A DNA stretch of 64,000 nt from Parvibaculum sp. (GTDB taxonomy: Bacteria > Pseudomonadota > Alphaproteobacteria > Parvibaculales > Parvibaculaceae), in assembly GCF_030651915.1 (NCBI RefSeq), contig NZ_JAUSBV010000005.1, positions 62,001 to 126,000 of the forward strand, in the 5' to 3' direction. Shown here piece by piece: positions 37,283-45,836 of the stretch (its first letter is position 1; every line of letters starts with the position of its first letter). The position numbers and the translations under genes are program-made. The notes below the pieces were generated by a model. The model was not told where the DNA came from. It did not search any database and saw only the letters and a program-made list of their open reading frames with translations.

Positions 37283-38365
37283 TCATCGGATCGCTTCTTT
37301 TTCGACGCTTCCCCGGGCCTTTTCACGTTCGATCCGCCGCCATTCCAGCACACGGCGCTGATGTTCAGCCAGCGTCCGGGAAAAGACGTGGCCGCCCGTG
37401 CCGTCGGCGACAAAGTAATACTCGTCCGTTACGGGCGGGTTCAGAACGGCCTCGATCGACGCCCGGCCGGGATTGGCAATGGGCGTCGGAGGCAGGCCGT
37501 CGATCTGATAGGTGTTATAAGCGGTCGGTCTGTCGATCTCGCTGCGACGGATCGGACGGCCCAGTGCGCCCTTCCCGCCAACCAACCCATAAATGATTGT
37601 CGGATCGGATTGCAGGCGCATCGGTTTGCGGAGACGATTGACGAATACGGCCGCGACGCGCGGACGCTCGGAAGCGACGCCCGTTTCCTTCTCGACGATG
37701 GAGGCCAGAATGATCGCCTCTTCCGGCGTGTTGAAAGGCAGGTTTTCGGCGCGGGCCGCCCAGAGCTCCGCCATCAGATCGCTCGCGGCCTTCTGCATCA
37801 ACACAACCAGTTCGGCCCGCGTCGCCCCGCGCGTGAAGCTGTAGGTTTCAGGCAACAAGGCGCCCTCCGGCGGCGTCCGCGGCACTTCGCCAACGAGGAT
37901 CGGATCTGCGGCAACGATCAGCATCGCCTGCTCGCTGGTGCGCCCTTCGGGGATTGTGATGCGATGAAGGATCGAACGGCCCTCGCGCAGGATGCCGACG
38001 ATCGCCGACATGCTGGCATAGGCGGGAATTTCATATTCGCCGGCCTTCAGCGTCGCATCGGCCTTGCTGAGGCGCACGCCCGCCAGAAAAATTTGCCGGT
38101 CGGAGATGACCCCCGCCTCGTCGAGCCGGGTGGCGATGGCGCGGACGCCCATGCCGGGCGACAGCATGACGATGCGCGGTTCCGCATGCGGTCCCGCCGC
38201 CTCGAAACGATGCTTGCCATAGAGAAACAGGGCGCCCACCGTCAGTGCGGCCAGCGACGGCAGGACGATCAAGGCGATCAGAACAAGGCGCATGATGCGC
38301 CGCCGAGGTGGGGCTGCATTAGCGGCGGCAGCGGGAACTTCCGGTGTGTTTTCCCCGTCCGTCAA
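37283..38365 (-). CDS. mltG: Endolytic murein transglycosylase
   Basis: 360 aa. One N-terminal membrane helix (LVLIALIVLPSLAALTVGALFLYG), a LysM-like segment (about 70-115) and the YceG catalytic domain with the glutamate in ILASIVEKETGV (about residue 218) and the RLQSDPTIIYG block. Cleaves nascent glycan strands and so sets their length. The start is TTG at 38365, overlapping the fabF stop (TTGA), which indicates coupling. An internal ATG at 38293 would remove only the cytoplasmic tail. Confidence 0.92.
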   Translation of the reverse strand: MTDGENTPEVPAAAANAAPPRRRIMRLVLIALIVLPSLAALTVGALFLYGKHRFEAAGPHAEPRIVMLSPGMGVRAIATRLDEAGVISDRQIFLAGVRLSKADATLKAGEYEIPAYASMSAIVGILREGRSILHRITIPEGRTSEQAMLIVAADPILVGEVPRTPPEGALLPETYSFTRGATRAELVVLMQKAASDLMAELWAARAENLPFNTPEEAIILASIVEKETGVASERPRVAAVFVNRLRKPMRLQSDPTIIYGLVGGKGALGRPIRRSEIDRPTAYNTYQIDGLPPTPIANPGRASIEAVLNPPVTDEYYFVADGTGGHVFSRTLAEHQRRVLEWRRIEREKARGSVEKEAIR

Positions 38366-39618
38366 CCGGTGACCTTTTTCACCACCAGCGAGGCGTTGGT
38401 GCCGCCGAAGCCGAAGGAGTTGCTGAGCGCATAGTTGACCTCCTTCTTGCGGGCCTTGAGCGGCACGAGATCGATCTCGGACTCAACGGAGGGATTGTCC
38501 AGATTGAGCGTCGGCGGGATGATGCCATCGCGAATGGCCAGCATGCAGAAGATTGCTTCAACGGCGCCGGCCGCGCCGAGCAGATGCCCGATCGAGGATT
38601 TGGTCGACGACATCGAGACCGTGCTGACCGCGTTGCCAAGCATGCGCGTAACGGCGCCGAGTTCGATCGTGTCTGCCATGGTCGAGGTGCCATGCGCATT
38701 GATGTAGTCGATATCCGACGGCGAAATGCCGGCGCGTTTCAGCGCGGCCTGCATCGAACGGAAGCCGCCGTTGCCGTCCTCCGGTGGTGCCGTAATGTGA
38801 TAGGCATCGCCGGAAAGGCCGTAACCGGCGACCTCGGCATAAATCTTCGCGCCGCGCGCCTTGGCATGTTCATATTCTTCAAGCACCACAACACCGGCGC
38901 CCTCGCCCATCACAAAGCCGTCGCGATCCTTGTCATATGGACGGGACGCGCGCTCCGGAGTGTCGTTGTAGGCGGTGGAGAGCGCGCGGCAGGCCGCAAA
39001 TCCGGCGATGCCGATGCGGCAAATTGCCGATTCCGCGCCGCCCGCAACCATCACATCCGCATCATCGAGCGCGATCAGACGCGCCGCATCGCCGATCGCA
39101 TGAGCGCCGGTCGAACAGGCCGTGACAACCGCATGGTTCGGGCCCTTCAGCCCGTGCTGGATCGAAACATAGCCCGACGCAAGATTGATCAGCCGACCGG
39201 TAATGAAGAAGGGACTGACACGGCGCGGGCCCTTGTCGCGGAGTGTATAGGCCTCTTCGGCGATGCCTTCGAGGCCGCCAATCCCCGAGCCGATCATCGT
39301 TCCGGTGCGGCATTTTTCTTCTTCGGTCGCCGGGTGCCAGCCCGCGTCGTCCAGTGCTTGCGTCGCGGCACTCACCGCGAAAACGATGAAATCGTCGACA
39401 CGCCGGGATTCCTTCGGGTCCATCCAGTCGTCCTGGAGGAACGCCCCCTCGCCTTCGCGCGGGACAGGCATCGCAATTTTGCAGGGAAGATCGGCGGTCT
39501 CGAATTTTTCGATCTTGCGGGCCGCGGACTCACCGTTGAGGAGCCGGCGCCATGTGGTTTCAACGCCGCAACCCAGCGGCGAGACCATACCCAATCCAGT
39601 GACGACGACGCGTCTCAT
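38362..39618 (-). CDS. fabF: 3-oxoacyl-ACP synthase II
   Basis: 418 aa. Elongating condensing enzyme of type II fatty acid synthesis. Catalytic triad: Cys in VTACSTGAHAIG (about residue 165), His in NAHGTSTMADTIE (about 307) and His in SSIGHLLGAAG (about 344). Begins RRVVVTGLGMVSPLGCG. Follows acpP with a hairpin between them; its stop overlaps the mltG start. Confidence 0.97.
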   Translation of the reverse strand: MRRVVVTGLGMVSPLGCGVETTWRRLLNGESAARKIEKFETADLPCKIAMPVPREGEGAFLQDDWMDPKESRRVDDFIVFAVSAATQALDDAGWHPATEEEKCRTGTMIGSGIGGLEGIAEEAYTLRDKGPRRVSPFFITGRLINLASGYVSIQHGLKGPNHAVVTACSTGAHAIGDAARLIALDDADVMVAGGAESAICRIGIAGFAACRALSTAYNDTPERASRPYDKDRDGFVMGEGAGVVVLEEYEHAKARGAKIYAEVAGYGLSGDAYHITAPPEDGNGGFRSMQAALKRAGISPSDIDYINAHGTSTMADTIELGAVTRMLGNAVSTVSMSSTKSSIGHLLGAAGAVEAIFCMLAIRDGIIPPTLNLDNPSVESEIDLVPLKARKKEVNYALSNSFGFGGTNASLVVKKVTG

Positions 39619-39669
39619 ATCGATCCCAACTCCACATCAGAGTCCGAAAACGGCGCGAAGTTGCAAAGA

Positions 39670-39707
39670 TACGAGGCCGGGTGCGATTTGCGCGCCCGGC
39701 CCTCGTA
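39670..39707 (-). terminator. Hairpin between acpP and fabF
   Basis: On the minus strand ACGAGGGCCGGG pairs with CCCGGCCTCGT (one bulge). A partial terminator here would fit the usual large excess of acpP transcript over fabF. The T-tract is poor (TCTTTG). Confidence 0.45.
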
Positions 39708-39721
39708 CCTTGCACACAAAA

Positions 39722-39961
39722 TCAGGACTTGGCGTTCGCCTTGACGAATTCGATCGCGTCCTTGACGGTCAAAATCTTTTCCGCCGCATCGTCCGGGATT
39801 TCCACGCCGAATTCTTCTTCGAACGCCATGACCAACTCGACATTGTCGAGGCTGTCGGCGCCGAGGTCATCGATGAAGCTCGCGCTCTCGGTGACCTTGT
39901 CCGGATCGGCGCCCAGGTGCTCGACCACGATCTTCTTCAAGCGTTCCGCGATATCACTCAT
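39722..39961 (-). CDS. acpP: Acyl carrier protein
   Basis: 79 aa, acidic. The phosphopantetheine attachment serine is in [13 protein letters not shown] (about residue 37). Carries intermediates for FabD, FabG and FabF encoded around it. About 255 bp separates it from fabG, leaving room for its own promoter. No other feature was recognised in that gap. Confidence 0.98.
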   Translation of the reverse strand: MSDIAERLKKIVVEHLGADPDKVTESASFIDDLGADSLDNVELVMAFEEEFGVEIPDDAAEKILTVKDAIEFVKANAKS

Positions 39962-40216
39962 TTTAAATCCTCAGATCTTTTGGTTTCGACCGGCCTCTAG
40001 CACCCTGCTGCTCGCTTCATGCGGCGAGGAACGGATACTGTCGATTTCGGCGGAAAGGATGCCCCTCTTCTGGCCCATTTCAAGGCAGGACCGCAAGCCA
40101 AATCGAGCGCTTAGGTAACACACTTTTCAACCCTGCACCAGCGAACGAAAACTTCGCCCGCCCGTGTCTATGGCACTGTATTTACTAACATTTTTCTGCC
40201 GCATCGTCGCGATGCG

Positions 40217-40954
40217 TCAGATCATCGCCATGCCGCCGTTGACGTGGAGGGTCTGCCCGGTCACGTAGGCCGCCTCTTGGCTCGCCAGATAGACCGCGGC
40301 GGCGGCAATTTCGTCGGCCTCGCCAAGACGGCCCGCAGGGATCGTCCCCATGATGCGGGCCTGCTGGTCTTCGTTCAGCGCGTCGGTCATGGCGCTGCGA
40401 ATGAAACCGGGCGCGATGCAATTGGCGGTGATGTTGCGGCTGGCGACTTCCTGCGCCAGCGACTTCGTCATGCCGATCATGCCGGCTTTTGACGCCGCGT
40501 AGTTGCCCTGACCGGGATTTCCCATCACACCGACGACCGACGTGATGCCAATGATGCGGCCCCAGCGTCGTTTCATCATGCCACGCAGAACGCCACGCGA
40601 GAGGCGGAAGGCCGCCGTGAGATTGACGCGAATGACCTCGTCCCATTCCTCGTCCTTCATGCGCATGAAGAGGTTGTCGCGGGTGAGGCCCGCATTGTTG
40701 ACGAGAATGTCGAGGCTGCCCATCGCTTCCTCGGCCTGCTTTGCAAGCGCGTCGACGGCTGCGGCATCGGAGAGATTGCAGGGCAGCACATGCGCCCGCT
40801 CGCCGAGCTCACCGGCCAGTGCATCAAGCGCTTCCTTGCGGGTGCCCGAGAGGCCGACCGTCGCGCCCTGACGGTGAAGGGCACGAGCGATGCTGGAGCC
40901 GATGCCACCCGAAGCACCTGTGACAAGAGCGCTTTTGCCGCTGAGATCGAACAT
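40217..40954 (-). CDS. fabG: 3-oxoacyl-ACP reductase
   Basis: 245 aa SDR enzyme that reduces 3-oxoacyl-ACP with NADPH. TGASGGIG (about residues 12-19), NNAG at about 86-89, Ser in GITSVVG and YAASK (about 151-155). Two adjacent ATGs (40957, 40954) follow AAGGAG; the second has the better spacing. 10 bp after fabD. Confidence 0.97.
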   Translation of the reverse strand: MFDLSGKSALVTGASGGIGSSIARALHRQGATVGLSGTRKEALDALAGELGERAHVLPCNLSDAAAVDALAKQAEEAMGSLDILVNNAGLTRDNLFMRMKDEEWDEVIRVNLTAAFRLSRGVLRGMMKRRWGRIIGITSVVGVMGNPGQGNYAASKAGMIGMTKSLAQEVASRNITANCIAPGFIRSAMTDALNEDQQARIMGTIPAGRLGEADEIAAAAVYLASQEAAYVTGQTLHVNGGMAMI

Positions 40955-40964
40955 CATGGGCTCC

Positions 40965-41906
40965 TTAAAGGATCTTGAGAATGGCCTCGACATCGGCCGG
41001 AGTGCCGACGGCGTGAATTTCGGGTTCCTTGGCGATACGCTTCACCATGCCGGAAAGCGCCTTGCCTGTGCCGATCTCGACGAAGCCCGAAACGCCCTGC
41101 GCTTCCATGTAAAGCACAGATTCGCGCCAGCGCACCATGCCGGTCACTTGCTCGACCAGAAGCTGGCGGATGGTCGCGGGATCGGCAACACGGGAGGCGG
41201 TCACATTGGCGACCAGCGGCACGACGGGCGCTTTCAACTCCACCGAGGCCAGCGCCTCGGCCATCTCGTCGGCGGCGGGCTGCATCAATGCGCAATGAAA
41301 CGGCGCGCTGACGGGCAGCAGCATGCTGCGCTTCGCGCCCTTTGTTTTTGCGATTTCGATGGCGCGCTCGACAGCCGCCCTGGCGCCGGAGACGACGACC
41401 TGTCCGCCACCATTGTCGTTGGCGGCCGCGCAGACTTCGCCCTGCGCCGCTTCGGCCGCGACCTCGGCGGCAGCCTCATATTCAAGGCCCAGAACGGCCG
41501 CCATCGCGCCGGCACCGACCGGGACCGCACGCTGCATGGCCTGCCCGCGGATCTTCAGAAGGCGCGCCGTGTCGGAGAGCGTGAAGGCGCCTGCCGCGGC
41601 CAGCGCTGAATACTCGCCGAGCGAATGGCCCGCCACGAAAGCCGCCTTGCCGGCGAGACTGACGCCACCCTCGCTTTCCAGCACACGCATCACGGCAAGG
41701 CTCACGGCCATGATCGCCGGCTGGGCGTTCTCGGTCAGGGTCAGGTCCTCCTGCGGGCCTTCCCACATCAACTTGGTGAGGTTCTGGCCGAGCGCCTCGT
41801 TGACCTCGTCGAAGACCTCACGGGCGCTGGCAAACGCCTCGCCCAGTTCGCGGCCCATGCCGACCGTCTGGGACCCTTGTCCCGGAAAGATGAAAGCCCT
41901 CGTCAT
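40965..41906 (-). CDS. fabD: Malonyl-CoA:ACP transacylase
   Basis: 313 aa. Begins TRAFIFPGQGSQTVGMG. The serine nucleophile is in GHSLGEYSALAAAG (about residue 94) and the catalytic His in SAPFHCALM (about 201). ATG 41906 matches the family start; the open frame extends 90 bp further without similarity. First gene of the leftward fatty-acid cluster. Confidence 0.97.
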   Translation of the reverse strand: MTRAFIFPGQGSQTVGMGRELGEAFASAREVFDEVNEALGQNLTKLMWEGPQEDLTLTENAQPAIMAVSLAVMRVLESEGGVSLAGKAAFVAGHSLGEYSALAAAGAFTLSDTARLLKIRGQAMQRAVPVGAGAMAAVLGLEYEAAAEVAAEAAQGEVCAAANDNGGGQVVVSGARAAVERAIEIAKTKGAKRSMLLPVSAPFHCALMQPAADEMAEALASVELKAPVVPLVANVTASRVADPATIRQLLVEQVTGMVRWRESVLYMEAQGVSGFVEIGTGKALSGMVKRIAKEPEIHAVGTPADVEAILKIL

Positions 41907-42048
41907 CGACGCTCCCCGCTCCTGCCACCCGGCTCGATATCTGGCTGATTTCCAGACCTTTTTCGATGTCCGACGGGTGCCGGACCGGAGCGCCAAGAAA
42001 TACCGGCTGGCGACCCCGAGTCAAGCCACGGCGGCGACCATTTGATCC

Positions 42049-42076
42049 TTGCCTCGCCCCCGCTTTTCCGTATATT
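42049..42076 (+). promoter_or_regulatory. Candidate rpsF promoter
   Basis: TTGCCT (42049-42054), 16-bp spacer, TATATT (42071-42076). Transcription would start near 42083 and give a leader of about 165 nt before rpsF. Confidence 0.45.
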
Positions 42077-42110
42077 GCGCGGCTTCTGAAGGCCTTGGTT
42101 GGAGGCTGAA

Positions 42111-42249
42111 CGGAACACCGCGCCCAAGGGCGCGGCAGGGCATGCAAGTCCGGGTTCCGGTGTCTCCGCTTCTTTGGTGGTCCTTTCGAGCCTTTTGAGG
42201 GCTCAAAGGGGGCTTTGCACCGGGGCCGGATACAACAGGAAAAAGGCTC
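42111..42249 (+). promoter_or_regulatory. Structured rpsF leader, candidate S6:S18 autoregulatory RNA
   Basis: A perfect hairpin CCGCGCCC-AA-GGGCGCGG (42118-42135) competes with a longer pairing of ACACCG (42115-42120) to CGGTGT (42158-42163). A later GAGCC/GGCTC stem lies near 42188-42204. rpsF leaders in many bacteria bind the S6:S18 complex; I cannot confirm the consensus loop here. Confidence 0.35.
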
Positions 42250-42747
42250 ATGGCTCTTTACGAGCATGTTTTTATTGCGCGGCAGGACGTGTCGCAGCAA
42301 CAGGTCGAGGGGCTCACCGAGCAGTTCTCGACCATCATCAAGGAAAATGGCGGCCAGATCGGCAAGGCCGAGTATTGGGGTCTTCGCAACCTCACTTACA
42401 AGGTCCGCAAGAACCGCAAAGGCCATTACACGCTTTTGAACATCGATGCTCCGCATGCGGCCGTTGCCGAAATGGAGCGTCAGATGGGCATCAACGAAGA
42501 CGTGCTGCGCTTCCTCACCGTGCGTGTCGAAGAGCATGAGACCGAGCCGTCGGCCGTGATGCAGAATCGTGGCGACCGCGGCGAGCGTGGAGATCGCGGC
42601 GACCGTGGCGATCGCGGCGGCCGTTTCGGCGACCGTGAACGCAGCGACCGCTTCGGCGGCGACCGTGGTGGCAGCCGCTTCGGCGGCGACCGCGAGCGCG
42701 CACCCCGTCGCGACCGTGAAGACACAGAAGGAGGCGCGGCATCATGA
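42250..42747 (+). CDS. rpsF: 30S ribosomal protein S6 with long charged repeat tail
   Basis: 165 aa; the S6 fold ends near residue 98 ([11 protein letters not shown]). The remaining 60-odd residues are a low-complexity tail rich in Gly, Asp and Arg, with [16 protein letters not shown] followed by two FGGDRGG-type units, a strongly charged and probably disordered extension. S6 binds 16S rRNA with S18. E. coli S6 has a short Glu tail instead. Overlaps rpsR by 4 bp. Confidence 0.96.
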   Translation: MALYEHVFIARQDVSQQQVEGLTEQFSTIIKENGGQIGKAEYWGLRNLTYKVRKNRKGHYTLLNIDAPHAAVAEMERQMGINEDVLRFLTVRVEEHETEPSAVMQNRGDRGERGDRGDRGDRGGRFGDRERSDRFGGDRGGSRFGGDRERAPRRDREDTEGGAAS

Positions 42748-42986
42748 GCACGTCACAACCTGCACGCCGGCCTTTTTTCCGCCGCCGCAAGACCTGCCCG
42801 TTCTCCGGCGCCGATGCTCAGAAGATCGACTACAAGGACGTGAAGCTTCTGCAGCGCTACATCTCGGAGCGCGGCAAGATCGTCCCTTCGCGCATTACGG
42901 CCGTGTCGGCCAAAAAGCAGCGTGAACTCGCCCGTGCCATCAAGCGCGCGCGCTTTCTCGCCCTGCTTCCCTATGTGATCGGCTAA
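42744..42986 (+). CDS. rpsR: 30S ribosomal protein S18
   Basis: 80 aa. Basic start, then [31 protein letters not shown] and the closing [13 protein letters not shown]. Partner of S6 on the platform of the small subunit. Begins inside the rpsF stop codon. Confidence 0.97.
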   Translation: MSTSQPARRPFFRRRKTCPFSGADAQKIDYKDVKLLQRYISERGKIVPSRITAVSAKKQRELARAIKRARFLALLPYVIG

Positions 42987-43009
42987 GGCCCGGGAAAAGG
43001 AAAACAACG

Positions 43010-43621
43010 ATGCAAGTCGTACTTCTGGAACGGGTCGAGAAGCTCGGTCAAATGGGCGAAGTCGTCAAAGTCAAAGACGGCTTCGCGCGCAACTTCCTGC
43101 TGCCGCGCAAGAAGGCTCTTCGCGCCACCAAGGAAAACATCGCTCGCTTCGAAGGCCAGCGCGCCCAGCTTGAGGCGCGCAACCTGGAACTGAAGAAAGA
43201 AGCCGAACAGTTTCTTCCGAAGGTTGCGGGGCAGTCGTTCATCGTGCTGCGCCAGGCCGGCGAAACCGGCGTTCTCTACGGTTCGGTCAGCACGCGGGAT
43301 ATTTCCGATGCGATGACGACGGGCGGTTTCACGACCGCGCGCAACCAGGTGGTGCTCGACAAGCCGATCAAGACGATCGGCCTGCACCCGATCCGCATCG
43401 TGCTGCACCCCGAGGTGTCGGCGACGATCACGGTCAATGTCGCGCGCACCGAAGAAGAAGCCAACCGGCAGATGGCGGGCGAAGATCTGACGCAGCGCCA
43501 CGACGACGACGACGAAGAAGCCATCGAGGCGGCCGCATTCTTCGAATCCGAGGAGCTGGCGCCGCACGACGAGGACGAGGCCACCGAGGGTGAGCCGGAA
43601 GCCGCGGAAAACAAGGAATAG
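43010..43621 (+). CDS. rplI: 50S ribosomal protein L9 with acidic C-terminal tail
   Basis: 203 aa versus about 150 in E. coli. The N-terminal domain ([35 protein letters not shown]-type) and long helix are normal. The C-terminal domain ends near residue 155 and is followed by about 45 residues dominated by Asp and Glu ([15 protein letters not shown] and onward). Extended acidic L9 tails occur in alphaproteobacteria. Followed by a strong terminator. Confidence 0.96.
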   Translation: MQVVLLERVEKLGQMGEVVKVKDGFARNFLLPRKKALRATKENIARFEGQRAQLEARNLELKKEAEQFLPKVAGQSFIVLRQAGETGVLYGSVSTRDISDAMTTGGFTTARNQVVLDKPIKTIGLHPIRIVLHPEVSATITVNVARTEEEANRQMAGEDLTQRHDDDDEEAIEAAAFFESEELAPHDEDEATEGEPEAAENKE

Positions 43622-43652
43622 AGTTTCGTCCCTTTGCGGGACCGGACTTTCG

Positions 43653-43683
43653 AAAGGGCGCTCCCGAGGGGCGCCCTTTTTCT
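43653..43683 (+). terminator. Terminator of the rpsF-rpsR-rplI operon
   Basis: 9-bp perfect stem AAAGGGCGC/GCGCCCTTT, 9-nt loop, then a T-rich tail. Confidence 0.88.
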
Positions 43684-43797
43684 TTGGGCGCTTGCATGTG
43701 CGGCGCGATTAAACTTAGATGATCAAACGGAAACGGTCGCGCCGCACGGCAGACCGAGGACCTGATGTTCAGGCGAACCTCGGTGCAGGAGGGTTCG

Positions 43798-45045
43798 ATG
43801 CTGTTCAGTTCGCTTCTCAGACAAATCGTCAAACGCGGTGCGCTGACGGTGGTGAGCGCAAATGGCCGGATACGCGAGTTCGGCGACGGGCGCGGCGTGC
43901 GCGTGACCGTTCGGCTGCACGACAAATCCGTCGGCACCGAGATGGCGTTCAATCCCTATCTCAAACTCGGCGAAGCCTTTATGGACGGTCGGCTGACCAT
44001 CGATCCGCCGGCGACGATCTATGAATTTCTCGACATCCTGACGGCCAATCTCGGCACGCGCTTCGCCGGTCCGATTTTTGAAGTCTATGGCGCCTTGCGA
44101 CGCGCCAAACGGCGCATCGACCAGCGCAACCCGATCGGCCGCGCGCAGAAAAACGTCGCCCATCACTACGATCTCGACGGCGGCATCTACGATCTCTTTC
44201 TCGATGCCGACAAGCAATATTCCTGCGCCTATTTCGCGCAAGCCGACATGACGCTGGAAGAGGCACAGACGGCCAAGAAGCGCCACATCGCGGCGAAACT
44301 GCGCATCGAGCCCGGCATGCGCGTGCTCGATATCGGCTGCGGCTGGGGCGGCATGGCGCTGACGCTGGCGGAGGAAACCGGCGCCGAGGTTGTCGGCGTG
44401 ACGCTGAGCCACGAGCAGCACAAGGTCGCCTGCCGCCGCGCCGAGGAACGCGGGCTGACGGGCCGCGTCGATTTCCGGTTGCAGGACTACCGTGCACTGA
44501 CGGAAAATTTCGACCGTATCGTCTCGGTCGGCATGTTCGAACATGTCGGCGTCGGACATCACCGCGAGTACTTCAACCGCGTGCATGACCTGCTGACGGA
44601 TGACGGCGTGGCGCTGATTCACACGATCGGGCGGCTCGACGGGCCCGGCTCGACCAATCCGTGGATCGCCAAATATATCTTTCCCGGCGGCTATATTCCG
44701 GCCTTGAGCGAGATCACCAGCGCGGCGGAACTGAGCGGCGTCTGGATGACCGATGTCGAAGTGCTGCGGCTCCACTATGCCGAAACGCTGCGCGAGTGGC
44801 GGCGGCGCTTCATCGAAAAGCGCGACACGGCGGCGCATATCTATGACGACCGCTTCTGCCGGATGTGGGAATTCTATCTCGCCGGTTCCGAAACCTCGTT
44901 CCGCAACGAAGGCATGGCCGTGTTCCAGTTGCAGCTGGCGCGCAACATCGCGACGCTGCCGCTGACCCGCGACTACATGATCGAGGACGAACGCGCACTC
45001 AACGCGGCGGCGCATGGCGCGCGGCAGCTGCGCGCCAGCGACTGA
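43798..45045 (+). CDS. cfa: Cyclopropane-fatty-acyl-phospholipid synthase
   Basis: 415 aa. SAM-dependent methylene transfer to unsaturated acyl chains in membrane lipids. SAM motif VLDIGCGWGGMALTL (about residues 170-184), preceded by the conserved NVAHHYDLDGGIYDLFLD block and followed by SVGMFEHVGVGHHREYF, which holds catalytic-site residues. ATG 43798 has AGGAGGG in front; an ATG 33 bp upstream does not. Single gene closed by a terminator. Confidence 0.93.
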   Translation: MLFSSLLRQIVKRGALTVVSANGRIREFGDGRGVRVTVRLHDKSVGTEMAFNPYLKLGEAFMDGRLTIDPPATIYEFLDILTANLGTRFAGPIFEVYGALRRAKRRIDQRNPIGRAQKNVAHHYDLDGGIYDLFLDADKQYSCAYFAQADMTLEEAQTAKKRHIAAKLRIEPGMRVLDIGCGWGGMALTLAEETGAEVVGVTLSHEQHKVACRRAEERGLTGRVDFRLQDYRALTENFDRIVSVGMFEHVGVGHHREYFNRVHDLLTDDGVALIHTIGRLDGPGSTNPWIAKYIFPGGYIPALSEITSAAELSGVWMTDVEVLRLHYAETLREWRRRFIEKRDTAAHIYDDRFCRMWEFYLAGSETSFRNEGMAVFQLQLARNIATLPLTRDYMIEDERALNAAAHGARQLRASD

Positions 45046-45054
45046 AACGAAAAA

Positions 45055-45091
45055 GCCTGCGGCGCATCGGATGCATGCGCCGCAGGCATTT
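45055..45091. terminator. Bidirectional terminator between cfa and doxX-family gene
   Basis: 13-bp perfect stem GCCTGCGGCGCAT/ATGCGCCGCAGGC with a 7-nt loop, A-run on the left and ATTTG on the right. Confidence 0.88.
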
Positions 45092-45093
45092 GT

Positions 45094-45474
45094 TCAGGCG
45101 CCGCGGCGCGCGTCGAGACTGTAGCGACCGGCGCCGTGGGCGAAGACATAGAGCATGCCGCCGGCGATGGCGAAGTTCTTCAGGAAGGACGGATCCGACA
45201 AGCTCGGATGAAAGATCACGGCCGCCAGCACACAGAAGATCGCGAAGGCGAGCGCCACGAGACGCGCCTGATAACCGATCAGCAGCAGAATGCCGCCGCC
45301 GAGTTCAAGCGCCACCGTGGCCACATAGACGATTTGCGGCAGCGGCAGGCCCTTGGATTCAATGAAACCGATGGTGCCTTCAGCGCCCATCGCCTTGTTG
45401 ATCCCTGCAAGGATGAAAAGCGCGGACAGAAAAATGCGGCCCACAAGGGTCGCGTAGTCATTGGCGGCGTTCAT
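45094..45474 (-). CDS. DoxX family membrane protein
   Basis: 126 aa, four hydrophobic helices, the first carrying GRIFLSALFILAGINKAM, which is the DoxX opening, then PQIVYVATVALELGGGILLL and a LVALAFAIFCVLAAVIFH helix. DoxX-like proteins are small inner-membrane proteins often linked to thiol or oxidative-stress metabolism; the exact role is unknown. Own promoter region shared with the dnaB side. Confidence 0.88.
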   Translation of the reverse strand: MNAANDYATLVGRIFLSALFILAGINKAMGAEGTIGFIESKGLPLPQIVYVATVALELGGGILLLIGYQARLVALAFAIFCVLAAVIFHPSLSDPSFLKNFAIAGGMLYVFAHGAGRYSLDARRGA

Positions 45475-45587
45475 GGAAGTCCCTCCCCCATTGGTTGCAA
45501 CGGGTCGAGCCTAGGCCGTCCGGAGGCGGGGATAAAGCCGGGGAAATGACAGCGCGGCGGCAGCGAAAACGGCTGCGGCCCCCCCCT

Positions 45588-45620
45588 CTGTCACAAAACT
45601 GTCAAAAAACTGTCACAAAC
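45588..45620 (+). promoter_or_regulatory. Triple PHO-box repeat upstream of dnaB
   Basis: CTGTCAC-AAAA, CTGTCAA-AAAA, CTGTCAC-AAAC: three 11-bp units with A-rich 4-bp spacers, the exact architecture of PhoB sites (7-bp CTGTCAT half-sites, 11-bp period). It reads towards dnaB, 217 bp before its ATG, and lies 114 bp behind the start of the divergent DoxX-family gene. No gene lies between except a possible 12-codon ORF at 45694-45732. Confidence 0.65.
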
Positions 45621-45634
45621 GGTGCCGGGCCCGA

Positions 45635-45762
45635 CTTATCCCCCGGGGATAAGCCGACTTATCCCCGTTTTCGCGACTATTCCACAGGGCCCGATGGAAA
45701 ATTCCCGTGACGCGACAGGCGCTTGTGAATGATCTCTCCACTTATCCCCACCCCTGTATAAC
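45635..45762 (+). promoter_or_regulatory. 19-bp palindrome, DnaA-box-like repeats and candidate -10 before dnaB
   Basis: CTTATCCCC-C-GGGGATAAG (45635-45653) is a perfect palindrome. CTTATCCCC recurs at 45658 and 45741; the last extends to TTATCCCCA, one mismatch from the DnaA box TTATCCACA. The 13-mer CCGACTTATCCCC is repeated 23 bp apart (45631, 45654). A candidate -10 TATAAC lies at 45757-45762. No other content was seen in this intergenic stretch. Confidence 0.5.
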
Positions 45763-45836
45763 GAAGTTGGGGACGACGGCGAATCACCCCTCATTCGCAT
45801 ACCATCGGGCGGCCTGTTTCGACTAGAACGAGTGCC

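Noticed and set aside
36287-39744. Plus-strand frames (715 and 466 codons) opposite yicC, mltG and fabF
   Set aside because: They run across several real genes on the other strand and their gaps, and encode no family.
45588-45620. CRISPR array or plasmid iterons
   Set aside because: Units are 11 bp with 4-bp A-rich spacers and only three copies, too short for CRISPR. PHO-box architecture explains them better than iterons, and no rep gene is near.
45694-45732. 12-codon upstream ORF before dnaB (shares ATGGAAAATTC with the dnaB start)
   Set aside because: No ribosome site, very short, and the shared 11 bases may be chance. Not listed as a gene.
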